A stretch of 64,000 nt of DNA, from assembly GCA_016800925.1 (NCBI GenBank), contig JABCPU010000061.1, forward strand, positions 174,445-238,444. The letters run 5' to 3'. Positions 36,274-48,186 of this stretch are shown in pieces. Within the stretch, counting starts at the first letter, position 1, and each line of letters starts with the position of its first letter. The DNA comes from Suillus spraguei. Taxonomy: Eukaryota; Basidiomycota; Agaricomycetes; Boletales; Suillaceae. The translations under genes and the position numbers were made by a program. Below the pieces are notes generated by a model, which ran no database searches, was not told the DNA's origin, and was given only the letters and a program-made list of their open reading frames with translations.

Positions 36274-37739
36274 TCATAAAGAAGAAAGAAGTGCTGGCTT
36301 CTTGAAATCCACATTTGACACGCGCGGTTTCTCCCAGCAACGTAAAGGAACCCAGACTGGTGCTGTGTGTGTCTCTGGTCCATGTCGTAATTTTGGCAAA
36401 GATTGTGGAACTTCTTTGCGTTCAAGCGCTGCAATGCATTTTCAGCACGATTTTCTCAAACAAACCACATTTCACCTACCACGAGAATGTGCGTCGGAGA
36501 ATTCTGTCGTGCCATTGGGGAGCAAGAACGCTTTATGGTCTGCGATCTCACGGAACCCATACCGTGATGACGGGTTAGGTTGCAGCAGCTATCGCGGTAA
36601 AGATAAATGATAGCGTTGGAAGATAAATAATAAAACTTACTCCTGAAACCAAATCGGCGATGTTTGAACGAAATTGTTTAAAGATAGGGAGCTGCTTGGA
36701 TGTTCCGTCCGGACTGCTGTAGCACGAGGAAACATAGGCCGTTATATCTTCTTCTGTAACAAAGAGTACCTGATAAGATCGTATCAGTAAGATAGCAGTG
36801 AAGAAAGACGCGAAACATGCCTTGTGATCCTTCGAAACAAGCTCGTAGACGACACAGCCTAACGCCCACCAGTCCACGGGCGCTCCATACTTCATAGAGC
36901 CGGGGATGTCGTTGTTGTGGAGGATCTCTGGTGCCATGCAGTGTGTCGTTCCCACCACAGCTGTCGTATACCCCCGCTCGCGCTCCAAGGGCCCTCGCCT
37001 TGTTTTACATAACACAAGCCAAAATCAGCAACCCGGACATTCTCTCGAACGTCGATCAAGATGTTTTCGGATTTGATATCCCGGTGGATGATGCCCATCT
37101 CGTGAAGAGCATTGATCCCGAGGGCCTTGAAAGTCGGAGGTGTGAGATACCGAATACCAGGCAAGACAGTCACTTACCGTTTGGGTGGTCCACCTGCGCG
37201 AATTCTTGGAAGCATATGAGGGACGATGTTTCATGTAAGTGCGTAGGTTGTTAGCCATGAGCTCCTAGAGATGTCCAATGGTGTCAAACAACTTAAATGG
37301 CCCACAGGGGAGAAGGACATACCATAGCGAAACATATATTATCCTTCGTTTGAAAGGACATTTCAAGTGTCATAATGAATTTAGTTTCGGGACATGGTAT
37401 CCTTGAAATACGTTTGTACACTTCAAGTTCGTTAAGAAGAACCTCTTTTGTAAACTTGTACTTCAGCTGGTCCTTTCGAAAGACCTTGAGACAGAGCAAG
37501 CGATTTGATGCTACGTCTTCAGCTCCCATTGCTGTAGCAAACCCACCCTTGCCCAAGACGCGCCAAACACGAAAGGGGCCATAGGAGTATGACACTGGAA
37601 GAATCCGGGGCGCCTCTGGCGTGCTGGGATGCGTGAATGTGAAGATGTGAGAAGGGGATGGAGGGTCGACCGACTGCGAGTCAACAACGTTTATAGAAGG
37701 GACATCTGGAAAAAGGGTTGCGAGGTTAAGATCAGACAT
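36274..37739 (-). CDS. AGC-like serine/threonine protein kinase (one apparent frame break)
   Basis: Compact kinase. The likely start ATG is 37739 ([19 protein letters not shown]); an upstream in-frame Met at 37895 is also possible. N-lobe: [42 protein letters not shown], up to ICFAM, spliced to [13 protein letters not shown]. Catalytic loop [16 protein letters not shown] in [12 protein letters not shown] equivalent [10 protein letters not shown], then [17 protein letters not shown]. The C-lobe continues across introns: [14 protein letters not shown] joined to [19 protein letters not shown] further exon ends [11 protein letters not shown] with a stop at 36274, past the first apparent stop. [14 protein letters not shown] and the LLxxxPxxRxG motif are AGC-like. 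One-base shift near 36985, between YVKQGEG and [14 protein letters not shown], beside a GGGCCC string. Substrate unknown. Confidence 0.72.
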
Positions 37740-39212
37740 TATGCCCGACGTGTTGTATGGAAGGGGTTGCGAAGCAGATGAAGGAGTGATCAACTTTCGA
37801 GTGACTTTGCCTGATGGCAAGGCAATGATCAGAATGTGAGGTGAAGCAGCAATTCGATGAGCGTATTTAAGAGTTTCCTGGTAGAGCCACAACACACCTT
37901 AAATGATGAGCTGTGGACGCGCCAATTTGTGAATTATCTTGAAGCACCACAGCGAGATAATGGTGACCAAATAATGCCACCGTCAATCACAACGGTGACT
38001 AGCATGATGGGGGAAATTGTGGAGGCGTACACTGTGGAACAATGAGAGCATATTGCGACCACAGTAAAGCATTAATTGTCCACACACATCCCTACCAGCT
38101 GCCAAGTGTCCAATAAGACTTATGGTATTGAAACAGTGCAACGCCGCGGAAACCTGCATAACCAAGTCCAAGTACTAAAACCAATCATCCTAGTCAGTGC
38201 TAACCGCCGCAAGGTGTGTTGTTAGGGGCGTTTGACTTCTTCTAAATATTTATTCATCAGTATCGTGGGCTATTCAAAGTGGGTACTCTCGTCGCATTGG
38301 CCATGCAGCGATAAGATAGCACACAGTAACTCCTAAACTGTATCCGAAATTGTTTGTACAGGTCATAACTTCTTGTACTGCTGTCTGTCGCGGAACTCGT
38401 GCAAAATGCTCAATGGTGACTCGGAGGAAAAAAACTCACTTGAAGATGCCTTCATAGTCTCATAGTTAGTATGTCAACTTCGGGTTGCTCGGATCTTTTC
38501 CCGCCAAATTAGATATCGTCATCATTCCACCATGCTGACGGTCTGCTTGTTTTATGAGCATACTAGTACACAGTAATGAGGACTCGGAGGGCGAGAAGAA
38601 TAAGCCCTCACTCACTTTCCCTTCTCCTGCCATCAATCAACCTTTTCCTTCGAGTCCCAATAGGTTCCAAACTGCCGTTGTCGACACGGAGACTGAGAAA
38701 GTTTAGAGGGCTCGCAAATAGGTACCTTCGGAAGAACCTATATATTATTATTCTTCACATACTTATCTCATGAATTTCAAGCTGATGTCCCTAGCTGTGG
38801 AGTCGGTCGCTCAGGATATTCCCCGCAGCAGCAGTATTGAGATTCAAAGTGTGTAAACCTATGTCGAACAAAAGGATCGGAGGGGTGCGACACCTTTGAG
38901 CGACAGCATGACGGAGACATGAAATGGCAGTGTTTAAGATAAGGTTGCGATATTGATAAATTCAGATTGTGCAAACGGTATAAGTGTAGCAGACTTAGGT
39001 GTCGCAGGATAACTTGAAGGTTCCGAGTCAACAGACGACAGTAAGAGTCCGTTCGGGAACCCTGACTTTGCTAACTTGAACTAAATTCTCAAACTAAAAC
39101 TATCTTAAGTAAGCTTGCCGCTTTGCCGGTGCAGTGTGACCGATGAACGGTCACAGTATGATGCTATCACCATAATACTATGCCCCTGACCTGAGCTTCA
39201 AGATCCAACCAC
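37740..39212. other. intergenic, no supported gene
   Basis: Upstream region of the AGC-like kinase and left flank of the Copia insertion. No recognisable coding or repeat structure apart from CCA-rich sequence just before 39218. Confidence 0.4.
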
Positions 39213-39217
39213 CACCA

Positions 39218-39475
39218 CATAAAGACTAGACACAGTTAGAGACCTCAGTCGTAGTGGAACGGACTGAGATTATGTACCTAGACACAGTTAGAGACTACAT
39301 AATATTGTAAGTGTCTAGGCAAGATAAGAAACGGATAACGAAACTCACCCTCAGTCATAGTGGAATGGACTGAGGGAGAGAGATAGTTGGGGAAGTGAAC
39401 ATAAGTATGTGGTTTGAATTCCTATCGCTTAACTCCACAACATGCTGCTGTCGCGTCGAATGCTATGCACCAACA
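39218..39475 (-). repeat. 3' LTR of the Copia element
   Basis: 258-bp LTR. Contains a repeated block (ACACAGTTAGAGAC and CAGTCRTAGTGGAA occur twice) that is single in the other LTR. Confidence 0.88.
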
Positions 39476-39540
39476 CTCCTCCTCAACACAACAAGTACTC
39501 CTCCTCAATTTACTCACTGAAGTCCCAAGCAAGCGTGTAG

Positions 39541-39802
39541 TCATTTGAAGTCTTTTCGTGGGAGCGCCTTGGTGAAGATGTTGGCCAAGTTATCTTTGGA
39601 TTTCATGTAATGTAGTTTGAGTTGTCTGTTTGCAATGCATTCCCAAATGGAGTGCACTTTGATGTCAATGTGTTTGACTCATGAGTGGTAAGACACGTCT
39701 TCTGAAAGAACGATGCCACCAGTGTTATCGCATAGTAAAGGAGTAGTGGACAATTGAGCAAAGTTGAGTTTGCAAAGTAGGGTGCAAAGCCAGGCAGCTT
39801 CT
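39541..39802 (-). pseudogene. Copia RNase H C-terminal part (separated by hAT insertion)
   Basis: Continuation of the Copia polyprotein beyond the hAT insertion: AAQEAAWLCTLL, PLLCDNTGGIVLSED, KHIDIKVHSIWECIANRQLK, and NLANIFTKALPRKDFK with the stop at 39541. A TGA interrupts YHS-VKHIDI where Arg is usual. Joined to the part ending at 48187 it restores the family wording YVAASEA-AQEAAWL. Confidence 0.88.
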
Positions 39803-39896
39803 TGCGCTGCTAGTGATGTGTGAAGCCTGGCCTCAGGCTGTGGGCCAGGCCTGACCGGGCCTACTTAGGCCAGGCCCAGCCGGGCTTTTGGGGCGG

Positions 39897-40847
39897 TGTA
39901 AAGATACAACCTAGCTTGGGCTGTAGATAAACCACTGCCTAAACTAGTATGTTAGTCTTGCGCTCCGTCTAGTCTGCTTCACTTGTAAGAACAAGAGCGT
40001 TTGACCCTAAAGGGGGATGCCTATTTAGTATGGTCAAGTTCGAGTCTAACTTATTTGTGAAACAAGCGTCGAGGTCAGCAGTAAGTTGCCGTGGTCAGTG
40101 ATGATACCACCGGAACTAGCATCGTGTGTAGCGGTGCTACCACGGGCAAGATAAGGTCAGTAACAGTTGCGTCGAGCGAGCGATGTCGAGCGGTGGTCTC
40201 AGCGGTAGCAGTAAGGTTGCGAGCAGTGCAAAGAAACAGTAAAGAAGTCCGCAGTACTTTCAGCGGTAAAGTAGTGGTTCATGGGAAGTTCAGTCAAAGT
40301 AACAGTCGAAAGTCCAGTGGTATGCCAGTGGTAATGGAGAATGAGTGTGATGTATTAACGAGTGATAAGGAAACTTTAAAGACTATGTCCACTACTGGGT
40401 AGGTCCAGAGCTAGACAATAATCCTGACCTATAGTACGTGCAATGGGGTAAAATCAGGTACTGTATCATGCGGGGTACGCAGTGCTTATATCCTAATTCG
40501 TATGTACTCGGAATACTCTAGGTGAGATCAGTAGCGCTGGAGTGTAGTAACCGCCGTAAGTAAACATAGCGCGAGGCAACATGTAATAATGCTTGCCATG
40601 GAATCAGTGATAACGAACAGAAAACAAACAATGCACCAAATGGAGCTATGCGGACACAGCAAGGACATGGGAGGACATTGGTTCGTGGAATGAGGTGCGG
40701 CAGTCGGTACGGTGTGCGGTAAGCATGGGATGCTGCCGGTACTGCTAAAGGGGTAAGACGGCCATAGATGAGTGGTATCTCCTGTAGATGTGAGACGAGT
40801 GTCAAAATATGGGGTTTTAAGCCCAGCGCCAATATGTTCATTACAGC
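39897..40847 (-). repeat. solo LTR (951 bp family, TGTAATG...TTTACA)
   Basis: In element orientation it starts TGTAATGAACATATTGG and ends ATCTTTACA. It is flanked by GCGG on both sides (39893-39896, 40848-40851). It matches two further copies at about 58075-58872 and 58873-59612. There is no internal region, so it is a solo LTR within the hAT left end. Confidence 0.88.
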
Positions 40848-41096
40848 GGCCTATTAGGGCTCAGGGCCTGGCTTCACATTTCTGTAGGCTTGAGCCAGGC
40901 CTTGACACCCTGGCTTTCGAGTTGATTTTATGGTGATCGTGGGACAGCTACATAGTTTATTCATGCCACTACATTGGTGCTTGATAGCCCAAAAGACTAC
41001 AAGCACCCTTCTAATGCTCCCACATGTCTGTTCTAATGACAAGGAAGTGCCGAGACGCCCAAAACATGTTCCTGTGCCATCAGCCAAGGTAGTTAG

Positions 41097-41571
41097 TGTT
41101 ACGAACTGGGGTGGCATCACCAGCGACAGTGATAAGACACAGCCGGTCTGCTGGGAAGTTCAACTTCATTCAAAGGAGAATGAGGACTTTTGAGAGGAAG
41201 TGTTTCCACACAGAATCATGGGTTTGATTGAAGAGTCGCGACTCTAAGATGATCGGTAGAATAGAGACTAAGGCTAAGGAGTGCTTAGACTTAGAGACGA
41301 TTCAGACGACTTAGGTTGGAGACCTAAGTGAAGGATATTCCAGGTAAAACCCATTAAGATTAAAGTAAAGTATACAAGCGTGATACAACATGCTTAAATA
41401 AGCCAATATGTGCGCATGGACCAAGAGAGACGTGAGAATGTAAGTATGTATCCCAAGAAGGAAGACAACTATAGTACAGATGTGATTGAGCATATGAGTC
41501 AGAGTCATGTTACATAATATACAAGGTAAAGAGGAGACGAAAAATGAATAGGGGCACGTACAATTGTAACA
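41097..41571 (-). repeat. solo LTR of the Gypsy 2 family (475 bp)
   Basis: TGTTACGAACTGG...CAATTGTAACA on the plus strand, with perfect 5-bp duplications GTTAG at 41092-41096 and 41572-41576. Same family as 50022-50496 and the 3' LTR at 59613-60085. It sits inside the hAT transposase gene. Confidence 0.93.
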
Positions 41572-41604
41572 GTTAGTGCGGACAACACCGCTGATTTGGA
41601 ACTC

Positions 41605-42361
41605 TGTTAAGACCGTACTCAAAGGTAGAGAGATCCGAAGGGCTTTGGCTCAGTTCGTGCACTGTGCCCCTTTCTCGAGTAATGCCCCTTATTTCAGGGA
41701 GAAGTTATTCGTCCGAAGATCCAGAAGGAGTTGCGTGACGGATCCGGGCATCTGAAGGTATCGGATATGATACGTCCGAAGGTTATTTGGAATGTAAGAA
41801 TAGAATAAAGATTAAGGCTAGCTTTGGAACGAGTTCCTAACTAGAAACTAACGGAGGTAGACTATCTGAAATAGAGTCGGAGATATAGACTATAGGAATC
41901 AATCCTAAGTCTCGGAAGGTGACTTAGAGCAGAAAGTGGCTTAAGTCCGGAGGAAGCAGAATGAGTAGAATCTAAGATGATATTCGAACTAAGGTTCTAC
42001 GGAGATTTACAAGTGGTTTATATACTGTAAGTATCTGAGATGGATAATCAACAGGTCCGGGACCGAGGGCTATGTATGAAGTGTAACGGAAGTCTATTAG
42101 TTAATGCACAGTGGATCAGTAAGCACGAATCGGAAATGAACACAGGTAACGGATCAGTGACATAGGAGGGAAATATACATAGCCAGAATACCAGAAACAG
42201 GAGGAATGACGAAAGGAGATATACACAAGGGAGTTAAGGTGCAAGAAGTGAGCACATTTGGATGGGTGGTCCAGACAGGATCTGTGGACCGGACGGATAT
42301 GGAATCGATCAGATCTGATCGGATATGGTCGGATCTGAGATTAGAAGTATGGTATATGACA
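41605..42361 (+). repeat. solo LTR, left member of an inverted pair
   Basis: TGTTAAGACCG...GGTATATGACA, 757 bp, nearly identical in inverted orientation to 42374-44727 minus its insert. Left flank AACTC (41600-41604); right neighbour is a 12-bp spacer CTTCCTGTAGTT. Lies in the hAT gene. Confidence 0.88.
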
Positions 42362-43009
42362 CTTCCTGTAGTTTGTCATATATCATACTTCTAATCTCAG
42401 ATCCGACCATATCCGATCAGATCAGATCGATTCCATATCCGTCCAGTCCACAGATCCTGTCTGGACCACCCATCCAAATGTGCTCACTTCTTGCACCTTA
42501 ACTCCCTTGTGTATATCTCCTTTCGTCATTCCTCCTGTTTCTGGTATTCTGGCTATGTATATTTCCTGTTACGACCATGCAAAACCGGAGATTAGCAAGA
42601 AGTCCTGGTCTTACATGGGGTTGTACCGGAGGGTTGTAAGTCAAAGGGGCTTGGCCTCAGCTCGTACGCTGTGCCCCTTACCCGAGTATGTGCCCTTAAT
42701 TTCAGATGAAGTCCAAGGGAGAGTTCTGGTGGAGTCCGGATGGAGGGTCCGGACGAACTCTAAGGCAGGATAGCTCGACAGAGCTCCGATGGACTTCCGG
42801 ATGAGCGTGGGAATGCGCCGGAACTATTTCCGGAAGGTAGGGAGTAATGGTAACACTACTGGAACAAGTTCCAAGTAGAACAGATGAAGGATGGACCGCT
42901 GGACAAAGTCCAGGGCAGGATAGGAGCAGAGCTCCGGAGGGAAAGATGATCCATAGATGTCAGAGGATAGGATAGGATGGATCCGAAGGACTAGGGGTCC
43001 GAAGGTCCG

Positions 43010-43330
43010 GAGCTCAGAGGAGCGGAGGAGCGGAGGAGCGGATGATCGGAGAGCGGAGGAGCAGATGATCGGAGGGCGGAGGAGCGGAGGGAAGCGGAGA
43101 GGAAGCGGGAGGAGGAGCGGAGGAGCGATGATTGGAGGAGGAGCGGGAGGAGCGGAGGATGAGCGGAGGAGCGGAGGAGCGGATGATCGGAGGAGCGGAG
43201 GAGCGGATGATCGGAGGAGCGGAGGAGCGGAGGAGCGGAGGAGCGGAGGAGCGGAGGAGTGGAGGAGCGGAGGAGCGGAGGAGCGGAGGAGCGGAGGAGC
43301 GGATGATCGGACGATCGGATGAGCGTAGCT
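43010..43330 (+). repeat. minisatellite array, GGAGGAGCGGA-type
   Basis: About 320 bp of purine-rich repeats built from GGAGGAGCGGAG and GCGGATGATCGGAG units. Strong strand asymmetry: almost no pyrimidine runs on the plus strand. Open frames across it are translations of the repeat. Confidence 0.9.
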
Positions 43331-43963
43331 CTGTGGATCTTAGAGGAAGTGTTGGCTACTAGAGAGGAGTAGGTCCGGATATGGTGTAGAGATAGTATAG
43401 ACTACTCCGGACAAGGTCCGGAATAGAAACAGACAGTATAAGACTACCAAAGGTAGAGTCGGAGGTGAAACAGATGATAGACAGAGATGGACGAAGTCCG
43501 AACAGATTATAGAACATAGGATCAAAGCTCCGGCCTAGGGAGTAATCCCATAGGCCTGAGTTGGAAGCTTACAAGGGCCGGAGCCCAAGTGCAAGAACGG
43601 AGACGGAGTTATATAGACATGATAACAGGATACAGAGTAATCAAAGGAATATACAGAAGTAGGAACAATGAATCAGACTAAGGTCTGCAGGAGTTGTACT
43701 ACAAGTTTATATACTGTAGGAGCATGCCGGAGGGTAAGTACGGATAGTCCGAGGCTATGTCTGAAGCATACGGAAACACATTAGTAAGTACAGCGGGACA
43801 TAAGGCTATGAACTCGGAGATGAAGCTTGTACGAAATACTTTATCAAGACGGAGGCAGAGATCACCGAGAACCGGAAGCACAGAGATACCCAGAAGCCGG
43901 AGACACAGGTATATTCTAAAAGGGGTAATGCGCAGGTGCGCGGGAATAGTTCGGATATGAACT

Positions 43964-44057
43964 CGGATCGGATAAGGACACGGATCGGATATGGACACGG
44001 ATCGGATATGGACACGGATCGGATATGGACACAGATCGGATATGGACACAGATGGAT
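43964..44057 (+). repeat. 17-bp tandem repeat, CGGATCGGATATGGACA
   Basis: Five to six near-identical 17-bp units in the same LTR, varying at one or two positions. Confidence 0.88.
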
Positions 44058-47000
44058 ATGGATCGGAGTGGATGGGTGGATCGGATATGTGAAGGTTGGG
44101 TGTCTGGATGTCCATGGATTGGATTTGATCTAGACCTGAATGTACGGTATATGACATTTCCCTCCTATGTCACTGATCCGTTACCTGTGTTCATTTCCGA
44201 TTCGTGCTTACTGATCCACTGTGCATTAACTAATAGACTTCCGTTACACTTCATACATAGCCCTCGGTCCCGGACCTGTTGATTATCCATCTCAGATACT
44301 TACAGTATATAAACCACTTGTAAATCTCCGTAGAACCTTAGTTCGAATATCATCTTAGATTCTACTCATTCTGCTTCCTCCGGACTTAAGCCACTTTCTG
44401 CTCTAAGTCACCTTCCGAGACTTAGGATTGATTCCTATAGTCTATATCTCCGACTCTATTTTCAGATAGTCTACCTCCGTTAGTTTCTAGTTAGGAACTC
44501 GTTCCAAAGCTAGCCTTAATCTTTATTCTATTCTTACATTCCAAATAACCTTCGGACGTATCATATCCGATACCTTCAGATGCCCGGATCCGTCACGCAA
44601 CTCCTTCTGGATCTTCGGACGAATAACTTCTCCCTGAAATAAGGGGCATTACTCGAGAAAGGGGCACAGTGCACGAACTGAGCCCAAAGCCCTTCGGATC
44701 TCTCTACCTTTGAGTATGGTCTTAACAGGAAGGCTCATATTGCAAGGCGCACTGCCAGTGCTGCATTGCGACCCCCCTCTGAGTCATGCACTCAAACCTC
44801 CATTGCTGACACTCTCACTGAGTTTGAAGGGGATGATGAGCTGCTGATCTCCACCAAATCCAATTTGAAATGGCTCACCAAAAGTATGTCATCTTCTTGT
44901 GTTATCAATACTAAGTTACTAACAATATATACCACCTATACAGGAAAAAAGTGTGTGTGCACTCCTGAGGATGACACTGAGGAACTACCTCAGGATGTCA
45001 AATTGGATCTTTTGAATGAGGCAGGGCCATCAACCACTGGTAAGTCCCACTTGATGTTGATAATACTGATAGTCTGACTCATGTAGTCAATTGCAGAGCT
45101 CATGTGCACCATCCCGACGATCCCATTGATGCAGATGGCTTTCTCAAGGACATCGAAGTTATGGATATTGATGAGCCTGAAAAACCGCATCAAGAGCAGT
45201 GCAGCAAAGATATTACTCATTTTTTTCAGCTGCTTATGCGGGCGAACAAGGAAAAAAGTATTGCAATTGTGAACTGTGCAGGTAATGGTACACTCATTTT
45301 CTATCTGTTATGTAGTACTAACTAAGTTCTAGCAAGAAAACAAAAAAGCGGTTGTTTTTGTCAATGAGGTGACAACTATGTGACGCCATATGGATGCGTT
45401 GCATCGGGTAAGACCACTAGTACTCAACTTAAGTGCAATGTGCTGTTAACCGTGTTCATTTGCAGGATGAATATATCAAGTGGGCCCAAGCAAACAAATT
45501 CACATCAATGCTACCAAGTGACACCAAATGCCACAAGTTAGATGCTGCTGCTACCGCTGACACTCAAGCTCAACTTGATGGGCACCTCCGTAAGCAGGAA
45601 CCGAAGGATTGTGTGGTGCCATATTCAGATGCACTCTTTCGTGAGGCGGCCATTCAATGGCTCATTGAAATGGATCAGGTACATGTCTATTTTTTGAATT
45701 TACACCATACTTATTTATTTACAGCCTATTGATGCCATCAACCACAAGGGATTCAAATATATGATTGACGTGGCTGTGCATGCTACCAATGGGGTCCAAA
45801 TCCCTGGTAGATGCTAGACACGTCAAGCCATTATCAACCTTTTCAAGTGCAACCTCACCAATCTGTGCAGATGGTTACTGGTATGTATTGTACTGACTGA
45901 CTACTACTGATATTACATTGTTTTAGAGTGATGCTGTCAAGGGTCACATCAATGTGACTTGTGATGCATGCAAGCATCCAATATTGATGGCTACTTTGCC
46001 GTCACTGGATCCTGGGTTGAAGAGTTGGTGTCAGGTGAATGGACAGTGCAAACAGCACTACTCAGGTTCACGCGTCTCAACAATGCTCACAATGGGAAGC
46101 GTCTTGGACAAGCACTGTTCAAGATCCTCAAATGGGTTGGTGTCGCTCACAAGGTGTGTGTTAGTTTGAGTTTCCAAATCATAATTTAACACTTTTGTAG
46201 ATTGGTTATATTACCTGTGACAACACCACCAATAATGACACAATGATGGAACATTTTGGCAAGCACATCGAAGATTTCACCAACAAGAAGTTTGACCACA
46301 AGAAACGTCGTCTTTGGTATGTGTTTACATCAAGCTTGTATTCAAAATATTTGTTAATATTGTCACAGCTGTCTCGCACACATCGTCAATCTTGCTATGC
46401 AGGCATTACTTATAGCACACAGCAAGTCCAACCATTTCGACCCAATGAAGCCTGATGCGGATCTTGTGGCATCTCATGGAACACAGCGTGATGAGGTTAG
46501 ATTGGTTTGTGTGATATGTGTAAAGGTCAGTGTACTGATCACTTTTGAATCATAACTCACATCTAACCAAATTTTGAAATGAACAGGAACGCTCATCTGC
46601 GCAGCAGAAAGAGCCTTTCCAAAATATCCAGCTACACGATGAAGATGAACATGTACCGAGCGCAACACCTAAACAGCTCTTGATGGACATGAAGGTTCAT
46701 TGGTCATCAACATATGTAATGCTTGAACGAGCAGAGAGCCTTAAGGAAGTATGTTGATCTACTAATCATCTCGTCATCATTTGCTTACAATTATTTGCAG
46801 GACATTGATTACTTTGTGGGCCAAATGGGACTTCTTGAAAGGGATCCCCAGAGATGCCAGAAGATTACCAGTCTCGAGCTCACTGCTTCCGAATGGGACT
46901 GTGTCAAGCTTTTGCTTGACTTGCTAGGTGTAAGTTGCTCAATCTCTCATGTCACGCTGTACTCATACTCATATCTGTGAAGCATGCTGATAATTCTCAG

Positions 47001-48186
47001 CAGGCATTCTCAACTGACCAAGGGCCAACACTACATCTAGCATTACCTGCCTTGGAGGCCCTCCACAAAGCAAAGCATGGTCCACTCGTCAAGATCGTGA
47101 AAAGTATGTTGACTTTCAGATGGGACTTGCTGCAGGAGTGCAAAAGATTGCAGAATACTATGAAAAGTCTGCCAAGTCAGACGCCTACATCATAGCAATG
47201 TGTATGTGATATTTATTGTTGTGTCAGATTTGTTAGCTTAACATCAGATGCAGTGCTTGATCCTGCACAAAAGGCAAACCATATTCATTGGTACTGGGGT
47301 GAATACCTATATCAAGATGCTCTCACACACGCAGAAGAGATCGTAAGTTTTTAGTGCATGATACCAGCTAAGTTATTGAAATCATAAAACATTAGTACAA
47401 AGCACGCTATCAAGAAATGTATGCCAATGGTTCACTGAAGCCTGTAGAAGCAAAGACAGCCACTGGAGCGAGCCGCAAGCTTTCGATGCTCATGCGTGAG
47501 CTATCAGATGATGAAGATGATAATGCTACACCAACCCCTACCTCGAGCTTGTCTGATGATCCAATGAGGCCATGCCTACAGGATTTAAATATGTACCTCA
47601 ATTCAAAGGATCATCTGGGGGGCCAAAGTATTGTGAGATGGTGGGGAGTTAATGCTTCTCATTATCCTGTCTGGGCCTCACTGGCATGGGATTTCCTTTC
47701 GATCATGGGTTCTTCTGTCTCAAGCGAGCATGCCTTCTCATCAGCAGGAATTACTATCAGTAAGTGGTGAAATCGACTAAAGGCTGACATTGTCGAAGCT
47801 CTACAGTGTCTCAAGTGTATGATCAAGTGAGACCTCTTGTTCTGAGACTCACATGATCCGTCTGTCAGAGTCGAAGTCGAAGAAATGGATGCCAGTGTAA
47901 AACTCACTGATCAGGACGAAGAGAGCTGGGATAGTACCATGATGATTGAGGATGTAGAAGAAGTACACTGTGAGGTAGATGACACTGAGAACACGGAGGT
48001 AGAGATACTGATGCTAGACAAGAATTGAGTACTTTCTGGTAACCAGCTGCGGCCTGGGCCAAGCCAAGCCCTAGCCAAGCCTGAGCCGTCTATGCAGGCC
48101 TGGCTCACTTTAATTCAAAGCCTGAGCCTTGTCAGGCCGAGCCATAGCCCCGGCTTTTGAGCTGAGCCAGGCCAGGAACATCACTA

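Larger units (their letters stand above)
42567..44156 (+). repeat. 1590-bp solo LTR with minisatellites
   Basis: Starts TGTTACGACC, ends GGTATATGACA, flanked by TTTCC at 42562-42566 and 44157-44161. The ends resemble those of the host LTR pair, so it is a related family. The interior holds two tandem arrays listed separately. No internal element region. Confidence 0.9.
42374..44727 (-). repeat. solo LTR, right member of an inverted pair, split by another LTR
   Basis: In its own orientation it starts TGTTAAGACC at 44727 and ends GGTATATGACA-like at 42374. It is interrupted by the LTR at 42567-44156. The pair makes a palindrome with arms of about 0.76 kb. Right flank GGAAG (44728-44732). Confidence 0.88.
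40930..48028 (+). pseudogene. hAT transposase (interrupted by LTR insertions, with nonsense codons)
   Basis: Transposase of the hAT element in many short exons. The N-terminal exon (CSNDKEVPRRPKHVPVPSAK) is split by the LTR insertions and resumes at 44733 as AHIARRTASAALRPPSE. Central RNase-H-like parts: MIDVAVHATNGVQIPGR, DGYFAVTGSWVEELVSGEW, KIGYITCDNTTNNDTMMEH, and LAHIVNLAMQALL across an intron. C-terminal dimerisation domain: WWGVNASHYPVWASLAWDF and IMGSSVSSEHAFSSAGITIS. TGA codons follow SKW, CMIK and LLF in the last exon, where Arg CGA would read on (NRLKADIVEALQ continues). The stop of the long reading is at 48026-48028. Not active as it stands. Confidence 0.85.
39811..48186 (+). mobile_element. 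hAT DNA transposon inserted in Copia RNase H
   Basis: Terminal inverted repeats begin TAGTGATGT at 39811 and, on the other strand, TAGTGATGT from 48186. Both ends carry many CAGGCC/GGCCTG subterminal motifs. The flanking 8-bp duplication is TGCGCTGC (39803-39810) and TGCACTGC (48187-48194), one mismatch; 8 bp is the hAT standard. Excising the element and one duplication restores Copia YVAASEAAQEAAWL. The element itself is about 3.6 kb; it is enlarged to 8376 bp by solo LTRs at 39897-40847, 41097-41571, 41605-42361 and 42374-44727. Confidence 0.93.

Noticed and set aside
42957..43362. Open frames with GGAEERRSGG repeats
   Set aside because: Translations of the minisatellite in a solo LTR, not a gene.
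43010..44057. CRISPR-like repeat array
   Set aside because: Contiguous minisatellites without unique spacers, in a eukaryotic LTR.
43699..44157. Minus-strand frame with repeated PYPIRVHIRSVSISD
   Set aside because: Translation of the 17-bp tandem repeat inside the same LTR.
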